DNA of 64,000 nucleotides from Microbacterium sp. (GTDB taxonomy: Bacteria; Actinomycetota; Actinomycetes; Actinomycetales; Microbacteriaceae): assembly GCA_003248655.1 (NCBI GenBank), contig QFPM01000002.1, positions 109,990 through 173,989 on the forward strand, read 5' to 3'. A program made the translations under genes and the position numbers. The stretch's first letter is position 1; each line of letters opens with the position of its first letter. This document shows, piece after piece, positions 27,236-37,896 of this stretch. The notes beneath the pieces were generated by a model. The model saw nothing but the letters and a program-made list of their open reading frames with translations, ran no database searches and was not told where the DNA came from.

Positions 27236-28522
27236 ATGAACAAGAAGCTCGGAGCACTCGCGCTCCTCGGCGCTTCCGCTGTCGTTCTCGCCGGCTGTGC
27301 CGGTGGCGGCGGTGGCGGTGCGAGCGAGCCCGCGACGGGTGACCTGACCGTCTGGCTCGTCGGAACTGACACGCCCGACACGGCTCGCCAGTACCTCAAG
27401 GACACCTTCGAGAAGGAGAACGAGGGCTGGACTCTCACGATCGAAGAAAAGACGTGGGATGACGTCTCGAACACCTACACGGCCGCGCTCTCCTCGAGCG
27501 ACACCCCCGACGTCGTCGAGGTGGGCAACACGCAGGCGATCGGCTTCGCCGACGCCGGGCTGTTCGCGGACCTGACCGACATCAAGGAAGATCTCGGTGG
27601 CGACGACCTGCTCGGCGGCCTCGTCGACGCGGGCACGCTCGACGGCTCGCTCTACGCGGCGCCCTACTACGCGGGCGGTCGCGTCGTGTTCTACTCGCCG
27701 CAGATCGTCGGCACCGACCTGCCCACGACCCTCGAGGAGTACGTCGCGAAGGGTAAGGAGCTCAAGACCGACACCGTCTCGGGCATCTTCGCCCCGGGTA
27801 AGGACTGGTACAACGCGCTGCCCTACATCTGGGCCAACGGCGGCGAGATCGCGGTGCAGGACGGCGACACGTGGGACGCGCAGTTCTCCAGCCCCGAGAG
27901 CCTCAAGGGTCTCGAGATGCTGCAGGACGTGTACCTGAACGCCTCGGTCGCTCCGGTCGACGGCAACGAGCGTCTCGGCAACATCGCGTTCTGCGCCGGC
28001 GAGGTCGGCTTCCTCTCGAGCCCCGCATGGGCCGAGGGGAACCTCACGGGCGCGTGGCCGTGGGGCGACGAGGCCGCCGGTGAAGAGGTGTCCAACGGAT
28101 GCCCGGACACCTACGCCAAGGACCTGTCCGCGTTCGCCCTGCCGGGCCTGAAGGCCGGCGAGACCGCCCCGATCTTCGCGGGTGGCTCGAACGTCGCTGT
28201 CGCCTTCAAGTCGGACGCCCCGAACAAGGCGAAGGCTGCGCTGAAGATCATGCTCTCGGAGGGCTACCAGAAGCTCATGGCCGAGAACGCGCTCGTCCCG
28301 GGCATCGTCTCGGCAGCGAAGTACCTGCCCGACACGGCATCCGCCAAGGCGCAGGCAGAGGGTCTCGCCAACTCGAAGGGCACCCCGGCAAGCCCCAACT
28401 GGGCTGAGGTCGAGAAGGCGCAGCTGATCCCCGACGCGCTCGTCAAGATCGCGCAGGGCGGCGACGTCACCGAGATCGCGACCGAGCTGGACACCGCCGT
28501 CGAAGCGATCCTCAACAAGTAG
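27236..28522 (+). CDS. Sugar ABC transporter substrate-binding lipoprotein
   Basis: 428 residues with a signal peptide ending at lipobox LAGC (about residues 18-21), then a Gly linker and a family-1 type sugar-binding fold (DLTVWLVGTDTPDTARQYL; VPGIVSAAKYL near the C-terminus). It is the extracellular receptor of the importer whose permeases follow. AAGAGAAGAAAGAAG precedes the ATG. The likely ligand is GlcNAc or a chito-oligosaccharide, by operon context (NgcE-like). A strong hairpin follows the stop. Confidence 0.92.
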   Translation: MNKKLGALALLGASAVVLAGCAGGGGGGASEPATGDLTVWLVGTDTPDTARQYLKDTFEKENEGWTLTIEEKTWDDVSNTYTAALSSSDTPDVVEVGNTQAIGFADAGLFADLTDIKEDLGGDDLLGGLVDAGTLDGSLYAAPYYAGGRVVFYSPQIVGTDLPTTLEEYVAKGKELKTDTVSGIFAPGKDWYNALPYIWANGGEIAVQDGDTWDAQFSSPESLKGLEMLQDVYLNASVAPVDGNERLGNIAFCAGEVGFLSSPAWAEGNLTGAWPWGDEAAGEEVSNGCPDTYAKDLSAFALPGLKAGETAPIFAGGSNVAVAFKSDAPNKAKAALKIMLSEGYQKLMAENALVPGIVSAAKYLPDTASAKAQAEGLANSKGTPASPNWAEVEKAQLIPDALVKIAQGGDVTEIATELDTAVEAILNK

Positions 28523-28533
28523 TCACCCCGCAT

Positions 28534-28569
28534 CGGAGGGCTCCGGCGCACCCGGGCCGGAGCCCTCCG
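28534..28569 (+). terminator. Intercistronic hairpin between binding protein and permeases
   Basis: CGGAGGGCTCCGG (28534-28546) pairs perfectly with CCGGAGCCCTCCG (28557-28569) around a 10-base loop. It is placed to protect or partly terminate the mRNA so that the binding protein is made in excess of the permeases. There is no U-tract. Confidence 0.8.
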
Positions 28570-28608
28570 ACGCACCCACGTTCCCTTCCCAGAGAGGAGG
28601 CGAGAGAC

Positions 28609-29589
28609 ATGACCACCGTGAGCACACGGCCCGACTCCCGCCTGAGCGCCGACCCGCGGCAGCTCGAGCAGCAGGTCGCCGACCGCGACCGCCGCCGGCG
28701 CCGCCGCGAGACCCGAGGCGGCTGGGGACTGCTGACGCCCGCGACCGTCATCCTCGCCGTCATGGTCGGCTACCCCGCCGTCCTCATGGTCATCCAGTCC
28801 TTCACCGACTACACGGTGAAGAACAAGGTCCAGGGCACGATGCCGAACTTCATCGGCTTCCAGAACTACATCGACCTCTTCACGAAGTCTGACTTTCCCG
28901 CCGTCCTCGGCCGGAGCCTGGCGCTCATGGTCGTCCTCACGGCGCTCATCCTCGCGCTCGGCGTCCTGATCGCCGTCCTCATGACCCGGCTCGGCCGCGT
29001 CTGGCGCGTCATCGTCTCGGTCGGACTGCTCCTGGCGTGGGCGATGCCGCCGCTGACGGCCACGGTCGTCTGGGGCTGGATGTTCGACACCCAGTACGGC
29101 CTCGTCAACTGGATGCTCAACACCCTCACCGGCACGACCGAGTGGACCAACCACTCCTGGTTGCTCGAGCCGCTCTCGTTCTTCTTCGTGCTCACGATCA
29201 TCGTGGTGTGGCAGGGCATCCCGTTCGTCGCCTTCACGACGTACGCCGGCCTCGGGCAGGTGCCCGCCGAAGTTCTCGAAGCCGCCTCCCTCGACGGCGC
29301 GTCGGGATTGCGCCGCTTCCGCTTCATCGTCTTCCCGTACCTGCGCAGCATCCTCACCGTCGTGCTCGTGCTGCAGATCATCTGGAACCTCCGCATCTTC
29401 ACGCAGGTCTACTCGCTGCAGACGCGCGGCGGTGTCGCCGCCGACACGAACGTCCTCGGCACCTACCTGTTCCGCCAGGGCGTGGGCGAGTTCGGCGCGA
29501 CCGCCGCGATCGGTGTCTTCATGGTCATCCTGCTGCTGGCGCTCTCGTGGGGATACGTCCGGACGACCCTCAAGGAGGAGGAGCTGTGA
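28609..29589 (+). CDS. Sugar ABC transporter permease (MalF-like)
   Basis: 326 residues, six or more membrane segments from about residue 45. The EAA loop is VPAEVLEAASLDGASGLRRF (about residue 220-239), the contact site for the ATPase. AGAGAGGAGG precedes the ATG. It overlaps the next permease by 4 bases. No ATPase is encoded in the operon, so a shared MsiK-type ATPase elsewhere is expected. Confidence 0.93.
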   Translation: MTTVSTRPDSRLSADPRQLEQQVADRDRRRRRRETRGGWGLLTPATVILAVMVGYPAVLMVIQSFTDYTVKNKVQGTMPNFIGFQNYIDLFTKSDFPAVLGRSLALMVVLTALILALGVLIAVLMTRLGRVWRVIVSVGLLLAWAMPPLTATVVWGWMFDTQYGLVNWMLNTLTGTTEWTNHSWLLEPLSFFFVLTIIVVWQGIPFVAFTTYAGLGQVPAEVLEAASLDGASGLRRFRFIVFPYLRSILTVVLVLQIIWNLRIFTQVYSLQTRGGVAADTNVLGTYLFRQGVGEFGATAAIGVFMVILLLALSWGYVRTTLKEEEL

Positions 29590-30542
29590 GCACGCAGATC
29601 AACGTCAGCACGCAGCTCGGCACCGCCGGTGCCGCCGACACCCTCGATGCGCCCGTACGGCGCGGCTCGATCGATGCCCGCCGGCCCTCCGGCACCAAGG
29701 TGCTCTCGCGGACGCTCCTGAACCTCGCCGCACTCGTCGTGTTCGTGTGCTCGGTGTTCCCCGTCTACTACATGGTGAACCTCGCGTTCACGCCGAACTC
29801 GAAGATCGTCAGCCGCACCCCGAGCCTGTTCCCCACCGACTTCACGGTCAGCAACTTCGTCTCCGCGTGGAGCCGGGAGGCAGCGCCCGGGCAGACCGAC
29901 TTCCCGCACGCGCTCGGCGCGACCGTGACAGTCACCGCCGGCGTCCTCGTCGTGACGCTGCTGTTCGCGTTCCTGGCATCCGTCGCCCTCGCTCGTTTCC
30001 GCTTCAAGGGCCGCCGCACGTTCATCGTCGCGGTGCTCATCGTGCAGATGATCCCGGGTGAGGCGATGATGTTCACGATCTACGGCATGATCGACGACTG
30101 GCGTCTGATGAACACCCTGCTGGGCCTTGGGATCGTCTACACGGCAGCCGTCATCCCCTTCACGATCTGGACGCTGCGCGGATTCGTCGCGGGCGTTCCC
30201 GCCGACCTCGAGGAGGCCGCCATGATCGACGGCTGCACGCGGTCGCAGGCGTTCTGGAAGGTCACGTTCCCGCTCCTCGCGCCGGGGCTCGTCTCGACGG
30301 GCATCTTCGCCTTCATCCAGGCGTGGAACGAGTTCACGATGGCGCTGCTGCTCATGAGCGGCTACAACCTCACGCTCATGCCGTGGCTCAACGCGTTCCA
30401 GTCGTCGTCGGTCGGCGGCGCTGTCAACTGGGGCGCCGTCATGGCAGGATCGACCATGATCGCCCTGCCGGTGATGATCTTCTTCCTGATCGTGCAGGGG
30501 CGGATGACCGGCGGCCTGGTCTCGGGAGCGGTGAAGGGCTGA
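29586..30542 (+). CDS. Sugar ABC transporter permease (MalG-like)
   Basis: 318 residues from the GTG at 29586, which overlaps the previous stop (GTGA). Six predicted membrane helices; the EAA loop is DLEEAAMIDGCTRSQAFWKV. A longer in-frame extension exists but runs wholly inside the first permease gene and lacks membrane character. The kinase gene starts on the last base of this gene's stop codon. Confidence 0.93.
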   Translation: MSTQINVSTQLGTAGAADTLDAPVRRGSIDARRPSGTKVLSRTLLNLAALVVFVCSVFPVYYMVNLAFTPNSKIVSRTPSLFPTDFTVSNFVSAWSREAAPGQTDFPHALGATVTVTAGVLVVTLLFAFLASVALARFRFKGRRTFIVAVLIVQMIPGEAMMFTIYGMIDDWRLMNTLLGLGIVYTAAVIPFTIWTLRGFVAGVPADLEEAAMIDGCTRSQAFWKVTFPLLAPGLVSTGIFAFIQAWNEFTMALLLMSGYNLTLMPWLNAFQSSSVGGAVNWGAVMAGSTMIALPVMIFFLIVQGRMTGGLVSGAVKG

Positions 30543-31480
30543 TGCGTCTCGGATTCGACGTCGGGGGAACCAAGACCGACGGGGTGGTCGTCACGCCCGC
30601 GGGCGAGGTGGTCGCACGCCTGCGCCGACCCACCGGGTGGGGCGGCGACGCCGTCGTCGAGACGATCGTGGGCCTCGCTCACGAACTCGCGGATGCCGTC
30701 GGCATCACGGCATCCGCTGTCACATCGATCGGCATCGGGATGCCGGGGCAGGTGCCCGGCGGTGGGGCGATCGTCACCCACGCGGTCAACCTCGGCATCG
30801 AACAGCTCGACCTCGCGCGCACTGTCGGCGAGGCGCTCGGGGTGCCGGTCGGCGCCGAGAACGACGTGAAGGCGGCAGCCGTCGGCGCATCAGCGCTGCA
30901 CGGTGACCGGGGCGGCGTGGGGCGCGCGATGGCGTACCTCAATCTCGGAACCGGCGTCGCGGCGGGCTTCGTCACGGACGGGCGCCTCTGGCGCGGCGCG
31001 CGCGGAACGGCGGGCGAAGTCGGGCACATCTCGGTCGACCCGCGCGGGCCCGAGTGCAAGTGCGGCCAGCGCGGCTGCATCGAGGCGTTCAGCGGCGGCG
31101 CCGCCGTCGCCGAGCGGTGGGGGCGGCCCGGCGCGTTGCCGGTGCGCGACGTCTTCGACGCGGCGGATGCCGGCGACGCCGCCGCGACCGCGCTCCGCGA
31201 CGGCCTCGCCTACGGCGTCGCGGCGGCCGTCCGGGTGATCGTCCTCGCGACGGATGTCGAGACGGTCATCCTCGGCGGAGGCGTCACCGCCCTCGGCGAG
31301 CGGCTCCTCAGCCGCGTGCGCGCGACGCTCGATGCGGGCGCCGCGGCATCCCCCTTCATGCGTTCGCTCCGCCTGTCGGAGCGGGTCGAACTGCTGCCCG
31401 CGGGGTCGCCCGCGGCAGCGCTCGGCGCCGCACTCATCGGCGCCGCGGCATCCGAACAGGAGGCAGTGTTCCATGGCTGA
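30542..31480 (+). CDS. ROK family sugar kinase, probable N-acetylglucosamine kinase
   Basis: 312 residues. The ATP motif FDVGGTKTDGVVV is at the N-terminus, GMPGQVPG and AENDVKAAAVG mark the sugar site, and the zinc motif is GEVGHISVDPRGPECKCGQRGC in two parts (about residues 158-179). There is no HTH, so this is an enzyme, not a repressor. ABC import delivers unphosphorylated sugar, so this kinase supplies GlcNAc-6-P for NagA (36.7 kb). Its end overlaps nagB by 8 bases. Confidence 0.9.
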   Translation: MRLGFDVGGTKTDGVVVTPAGEVVARLRRPTGWGGDAVVETIVGLAHELADAVGITASAVTSIGIGMPGQVPGGGAIVTHAVNLGIEQLDLARTVGEALGVPVGAENDVKAAAVGASALHGDRGGVGRAMAYLNLGTGVAAGFVTDGRLWRGARGTAGEVGHISVDPRGPECKCGQRGCIEAFSGGAAVAERWGRPGALPVRDVFDAADAGDAAATALRDGLAYGVAAAVRVIVLATDVETVILGGGVTALGERLLSRVRATLDAGAAASPFMRSLRLSERVELLPAGSPAAALGAALIGAAASEQEAVFHG

Positions 31481-32252
31481 GATCGTGATCGTCCCCTCGC
31501 CGGCGGATGCCGGTGCGCTCGTCGCCGACGAGATCGTGCGGCTCGTGAGCGCGCGGCCGGATGCCGTGCTGGGCCTCGCGACGGGGTCGACGCCGCTGCC
31601 GGTGTATGAGGCGCTGCGCGCCCGGGCGTCGGGAGTCAACCTGTCGCAGGTGCGCGGGTTCGCGCTCGACGAGTACGTCGGGATCGACCCGCGGCATCCG
31701 CAGAGCTACCGGTCCGTCATCACGCACGAGGTCGTCGAGCCGCTCGGGCTCGACCCGGACCGCATCCACACGCCCAATGGAGCCCTCGAGACGATCGCGC
31801 ACGCGGGTGAGGACTACGAGCGCGCGATCGCCGAGGCGGGCGGCGTCGACCTGCAGATCCTCGGCATCGGCACCTCGGGGCACATCGGCTTCAACGAGCC
31901 GGGCTCGTCGTTCGCGTCGCGCACGCGCGTGAAGACCCTGATCGAGCAGACGCGCCTCGACAACGCACGCTTCTTCGACTCGGTCGACGAGGTGCCGACG
32001 CACTGCATCACCCAGGGCCTCGGGACGATCCTCGCGGCGCGGCACCTGTTCCTCCTCGCCTTCGGCGAGGGCAAGGCCGCCGCCGTCGCGGGCGCCGTCG
32101 AAGGGCCGGTGAGCTCGTCGCTGCCGGGGTCGGCGATCCAGCTGCATCCGCACGTCACGGTCGTCGTCGACGAGGCCGCCGCATCGCGGCTCGCGCACGC
32201 CGACTACTACCGCTACGCGTACGCGAACAAGCCCACCTGGCAGGGGCTCTGA
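31473..32252 (+). CDS. nagB: Glucosamine-6-phosphate deaminase
   Basis: Converts GlcN-6-P to fructose-6-P and ammonia. The product is 259 residues. LGLATGSTPLPVYEAL is the phosphate loop, FALDEYVGI carries the catalytic Asp, and GTSGHIGFNEPGSS is the family signature. The start at 31473 has CAGGAGG upstream, inside the kinase gene. It is the last gene of the operon; the gene-free repeat block follows. Confidence 0.96.
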   Translation: MAEIVIVPSPADAGALVADEIVRLVSARPDAVLGLATGSTPLPVYEALRARASGVNLSQVRGFALDEYVGIDPRHPQSYRSVITHEVVEPLGLDPDRIHTPNGALETIAHAGEDYERAIAEAGGVDLQILGIGTSGHIGFNEPGSSFASRTRVKTLIEQTRLDNARFFDSVDEVPTHCITQGLGTILAARHLFLLAFGEGKAAAVAGAVEGPVSSSLPGSAIQLHPHVTVVVDEAAASRLAHADYYRYAYANKPTWQGL

Positions 32253-32783
32253 CGCTGGCATCCGCCGCGGTGCGCCCGGGCATCCTGCGTCAGTTCTTCG
32301 GAGATCTGCACATCTGCGGATGCCGGGGCGCGCTTTCGTCCGAAGTACTGCAGATCTCCGAAGTTGTGCGACGGCGCCCGCGCCCCGCACGCCCACCTCA
32401 GCGCGAACGCTTGGCCGGGGCTCTGACGCGGGCATCCCGCGCTCTGCGCCGCGGCATCCTGCGTCAGTTCTTCGGAGATCTGCACATCTGCGGATGCCGG
32501 GCGCGCTTTCGTCCGAAGAAGTGCAGATCTCCGAAGTTGTGCGACGGCGCCGCGCCGCGCACGCCCACCTCAGCGCGAACGCTTGGCCGGGGCTCTGACG
32601 CGGGCATCCGCGCTCGGCGCGCGGGCATCCCGCGGGCGGTGCGCCCGGGCATCCTGCGTCAGTTCTTCGGAGATCTGCACTTCTGCGGATGCCGGGGCGG
32701 GTTTTCGTCCGAAGTACTGCAGATCTCCGAAGTTGTGCGACGGCGCCGCCGCGCCGCGCGAGCGCGCCCCGCGCACACCCGCG
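32253..32783. repeat. Three tandem copies of a palindrome-bearing unit between convergent genes
   Basis: A 531-bp stretch without a gene. The unit begins GCGTCAGTTCTTCGGAG at 32287, 32461 and 32656 (periods 174 and 195). Each copy holds arms of about 17 bp (CTTCGGAGATCTGCA and its complement). Inside copy 1 the motif CTTCGG/CTGCGG occurs forward at 32296 and 32314, and TCCGAAG reverse at 32339 and 32357, both 18 apart. Between units lie further repeats (CAGCGCGAACGCTTGGCCGG). It probably ends both nagB and the oxidase transcripts. Confidence 0.9.
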
Positions 32784-34148
32784 TCAGCGCGCGAAGACCT
32801 TGCCCGGGTTGAGGATGCCCGCGGGGTCGAACACGCGCGCGATCTGCCGCTGCAGCTCCCACTGATCCTCGCCCAGCTCGTCGGCAAGCCACCGGCGCTT
32901 GAGGACGCCGACCCCGTGCTCGCCGGTGAGGGTGCCGCCCAGGCGCAGCGCCGACTGGAACAGGTCGTCGGCCGCGCGCCAGACGTGCTCGGGCACCTCG
33001 TCACCCGTGTAGAGGAAGCTCGGATGCAAGTTGCCATCGCCCGCGTGGCACACGGTCGGGATGACGAGGTCGTACTCGCGTTCGATGCGCGCGATCTCAT
33101 CGAACATCGCCGGCAGGGCGCTCCGCGGCACCGATACATCCTCGATGAGGCGCGTGCCGAGCAGCGCGGATGCCGGGTTCACCGACCGCCGCACGAGCCA
33201 CAGCGTCTCGGCCTCGGCGTCGTCGGCGGCGAGGCGCACGGTTCCGCCCGCGGCGGCGAGGGTCGTCGCGATCGCCTCCGCCTCGGCATCCGCCGCCGGC
33301 CCGTCGGTCTGGATCGTGAGCTGCGCGAGCCCCGCGGGTGGGGCGTCGAGCCCGAGGTACCGGTGCGTCGTGGCGACGCTCAGGGCATCCATCAGCTCCA
33401 TGATCGCGGGCTGCACGCCCGATGCCGTGACGGCCGCCGCGCCTCGTGCGGCCGCGCGGACGTCGGGGAAGGATGCCGTGAGCGTCCGCGCGTGCCCGGC
33501 GGCGAGGCGCCGGAGCTTCAGCGTCGCGGCGACGACGACCCCGAGCGTCCCCTCCGATCCGATGACGAGCGACGTGAGGTCGAGGCCTGTGACGCCCTTG
33601 ACGCTGCGGTGGCCGAGGCGCAGCAACCGCCCGTCGGCCAGCACGAGGTCGACCCCGAGCACCGCGTCGCGGACAACGCCGTACTTCGCGCACAGGAGCC
33701 CGCCGGCGCCCGTCGCGATGTTGCCGCCGACGGTCGAGATGTCGCGGCTCGCCGGGTCGGGCGCCCACCAGAGGCCGTGCTCCGCGAGCGCGCGGTTCAG
33801 GTCGCCGTTGAGGATTCCGGGTTCGACGACAGCGAGCAGATCGTCGGGGTTGATCTCGAGGATGCGGTCCATCGCGCGCACCGACAGCACGATCTCGCCC
33901 GGCCCGGCGATCGCGCCGCCGGCGAGGCCGGTGCCCGCGCCGCGGGTGACGACGGGGGTGCCGGTCGCGTGCGCGATGCGCAGTGTCGTCTGCACGTCGG
34001 CGGTCGAGGCCGCATGGACGATCGCGAGCGGCGCGCCGGCGGACGCGTGGCCCGAGCGGTCTGCGCGGGATGCCTCGAGGCCGGCCGGGTCGGTGTCGAC
34101 GCGGTCGCCGAGCTCGGCGCGCAGCCGCTCGATGACGGCGTCGCTCAT
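32784..34148 (-). CDS. FAD-linked oxidase, glycolate oxidase GlcD / D-lactate dehydrogenase-like
   Basis: 454 residues. The PCMH-type FAD domain has VVTRGAGTGLAGGA, and DPASRDISTVGGNIATGAGG (about residues 125-144). The C-terminal FAD-oxidase domain has VCHAGDGNLHPSF and TGEHGVGVLKRRWL, with the conserved His residues. It oxidises a 2-hydroxy acid such as glycolate or D-lactate; the exact substrate is not readable. The start is at 34148 (MSDAVIERL); longer frames run through the upstream membrane-protein gene. It overlaps that gene by ATGA. Confidence 0.9.
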   Translation of the reverse strand: MSDAVIERLRAELGDRVDTDPAGLEASRADRSGHASAGAPLAIVHAASTADVQTTLRIAHATGTPVVTRGAGTGLAGGAIAGPGEIVLSVRAMDRILEINPDDLLAVVEPGILNGDLNRALAEHGLWWAPDPASRDISTVGGNIATGAGGLLCAKYGVVRDAVLGVDLVLADGRLLRLGHRSVKGVTGLDLTSLVIGSEGTLGVVVAATLKLRRLAAGHARTLTASFPDVRAAARGAAAVTASGVQPAIMELMDALSVATTHRYLGLDAPPAGLAQLTIQTDGPAADAEAEAIATTLAAAGGTVRLAADDAEAETLWLVRRSVNPASALLGTRLIEDVSVPRSALPAMFDEIARIEREYDLVIPTVCHAGDGNLHPSFLYTGDEVPEHVWRAADDLFQSALRLGGTLTGEHGVGVLKRRWLADELGEDQWELQRQIARVFDPAGILNPGKVFAR

Positions 34149-34561
34149 GCGAGGCGGCGTCGCCCGACGACGAGCCCGACGGAGACGGCCACGACGGCGA
34201 AGGCGAGCCCGATCCAGGGGCTGCCGCTCGTCCACCAGACGATCGTCGCCGACGCGTAGACGAGCAGTTCCACGAGCGCTCGCACGAACGGATGCACGGC
34301 GACGACGGCGCGCGGTGAGACGAAGAGGGCCCACAGGAGGATCGCGATCAGGGGCGCGCCGATGCCGGCGACGATGTTCCACGGAAACGGCCACGCCGTG
34401 AAGCCCCAGACCGCGAGGGTGCCGAACGCGAACAGCTCGCAGAGGAACGCGAGGACGTCGAAGCCGTCCAGGCGAGCGCGGGTTCCGGCGGGTAGCGCGG
34501 AGGCTGCTACGGCGTGCTCAGGGAGGTCGGCGGCGGCAGGCGTCTGGTCGGGCACGGCCAC
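34145..34561 (-). CDS. YrdB-family (DUF2568) small membrane protein
   Basis: 138 residues with four hydrophobic helices (about 35-52, 60-80, 88-105, 112-132) after a hydrophilic N-terminus. LCELFAFGTLAVWGF and the WWTSGSPW region fit the YrdB family. No function is known. It is translationally coupled to the oxidase downstream. Confidence 0.75.
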   Translation of the reverse strand: MAVPDQTPAAADLPEHAVAASALPAGTRARLDGFDVLAFLCELFAFGTLAVWGFTAWPFPWNIVAGIGAPLIAILLWALFVSPRAVVAVHPFVRALVELLVYASATIVWWTSGSPWIGLAFAVVAVSVGLVVGRRRLA

Positions 34562-34586
34562 CAGTTTACGGCGCTGCCGAAGCGGC

Positions 34587-36386
<1,800 letters not shown>

Positions 36387-36706
36387 CCGGGGTTCCTGAC
36401 AGTGTGTGGTCTCTACTCAAGAGACGTGCGCATCGGGGGTCTATTACGCAGTATCAGTCTGGCGCTTCGTCACCGGGCAAACGACCGGGTTCGGCTTTCT
36501 TGAGACAACCTCAAGAAAAACTTCTGAGAAAAGGCGTCATAGAACACGTGATCGACCATCTCATGTACGACATCGTCTTTCGACGGACCGTTCGGGGGGA
36601 CGGCACGCCGTGAGGGTGTCGCCTGGAATGCGGACCCGAACCGCGTTCCAGATCGGAGAGGCGCGCAGCCTGGGGAGGCCCGGCGCCGATCCGCCCGGGG
36701 GGGATC
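36387..36706. promoter_or_regulatory. Upstream region of the sigma fusion gene, with an inverted repeat
   Basis: No gene seen. The notable signal is at 36496-36518: TTTCTTGAG, ACAAC, CTCAAGAAA, a perfect 9-bp inverted repeat about 110 bases upstream of the sigma start. The stretch is less GC-rich than its surroundings (around 36490-36590), as expected for promoters. No clear -35/-10 pair could be assigned. Confidence 0.55.
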
Positions 36707-36742
36707 GAGCGGGACGGTGGGTGGGGGCCCACCGTCCCGCTC
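36707..36742 (-). terminator. Strong terminator after nagA
   Basis: GAGCGGGACGGTGGG (36707-36721) pairs perfectly with CCCACCGTCCCGCTC (36728-36742), with a 6-base loop. It lies 8 bases after the nagA stop and separates that operon from the sigma gene downstream on the same strand. Confidence 0.85.
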
Positions 36743-36750
36743 TCTTCGTT

Positions 36751-37896
36751 CTACGACGAGGTGTGGCGGATGCCGCCTGTCCAAACCGCGGTGACGCGAA
36801 GCGTCTCGTCAAGGAGCACGGCGTCGGCCGCGGCGCCGACGCGGAGGCTACCGAAGCGGCCCGCGACGCCGATCGCGCGCGCGGGCACGGCGGTCAGCGC
36901 CTCGACGACGTCGACGAGCGGGATGCCAGCCTCGACCGCGAGGCGGAGCGCGGCATCCTGCGTCAGCGTCGATCCGGCGATCGCCCCGCCCCCGTCGAGG
37001 CGCGCGACGCCGCCCGTGACGGTCACGGCCAGACCGCCGAGCTCGTAGCTGCCGTCCGGGGCGCCCGCGGCGGCCATCGCGTCGGTGATGAGCGCGATGC
37101 GCCCGGGTGCTCCCGCGAAGGCGAGCGCGACGACGGCGGGGTCGACGTGCACCCCGTCGGCGATGACCTCGAGCGTCACCCGGTCGTCGCGCATCGCGGC
37201 GACGACGGGCCCGGGCGCGCGGTGATGGATGCCGGGCATCGCGTTGAACGCGTGCGTGAGGATCGTGGCGCCCGCGTCGAAGGCTTCCTGCGCCTCGCCG
37301 GCGGTGGCGTTCGTGTGGCCGACGGCGGCGGCGGCGCCGGCCGCGACGACCCGTTTGGTCGCGTCGAGCCCGCCGGGAAGCTCGGGCGCGAGCGTGATCT
37401 GGCGCACCGTGCCGCGGCCGGCCTCGAGCAGCCGGTCGATCGACGCGGCATCCGGGGTGCGCAGCAGCCGCTCGGTGTGCGCGCCCTTGTGCCCTGCATC
37501 GAGGAAAGGGCCCTCGAGGTGTGAGCCGAGGATCGTCGCGTCTGTGGCCGCGAGGTCGGCGACGACGGCGGCCCGCGCGGCGAGCACGTCGAGGGGAGCG
37601 GTGACGAGCGAGAGCACGGCGCGGGTCGTGCCGTGCGCGCGGTGCAGCGCGCGTGCCGTGCGGATCGCGTCGGCGCCGTCGTCGAACGCCGCCCCGCCGC
37701 CGCCGTGGCCGTGGATGTCGATGAACCCGGGCGTGAGGTATGCGCCTGTGCCGTCGATCGGGTCGGCGCCGGGCAGTTCGCGCCACGCCTGGCCGTCGCC
37801 GGTCGCGGTAACGAGCCCGTCCGCGAAGGCGACCCAGGCATCCTCCGTGATGCGCCCGTCGTCGACGAGGCGGACGGAATGGATGACGGTGGTCAT
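36751..37896 (-). CDS. nagA: N-acetylglucosamine-6-phosphate deacetylase
   Basis: Deacetylates GlcNAc-6-P to GlcN-6-P, the substrate of NagB at 31.5 kb. The product is 381 residues. Metal and catalytic motifs in order: FIDIHGHGGGG (about 55-65), SHLEGPFLDAGHKGAH, VGHTNATAGEAQ, THAFNAMPGIHHR, and the catalytic Asp in LITDAMAAAG. The start is at 37896, overlapping the hexosaminidase stop by ATGA. Confidence 0.95.
   Translation of the reverse strand: MTTVIHSVRLVDDGRITEDAWVAFADGLVTATGDGQAWRELPGADPIDGTGAYLTPGFIDIHGHGGGGAAFDDGADAIRTARALHRAHGTTRAVLSLVTAPLDVLAARAAVVADLAATDATILGSHLEGPFLDAGHKGAHTERLLRTPDAASIDRLLEAGRGTVRQITLAPELPGGLDATKRVVAAGAAAAVGHTNATAGEAQEAFDAGATILTHAFNAMPGIHHRAPGPVVAAMRDDRVTLEVIADGVHVDPAVVALAFAGAPGRIALITDAMAAAGAPDGSYELGGLAVTVTGGVARLDGGGAIAGSTLTQDAALRLAVEAGIPLVDVVEALTAVPARAIGVAGRFGSLRVGAAADAVLLDETLRVTAVWTGGIRHTSS

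Noticed and set aside
29037..29585. N-terminal extension of the second sugar permease
   Set aside because: It is entirely inside the first permease in another frame and has no membrane character; GTG 29586 with GTGA overlap is the natural start.
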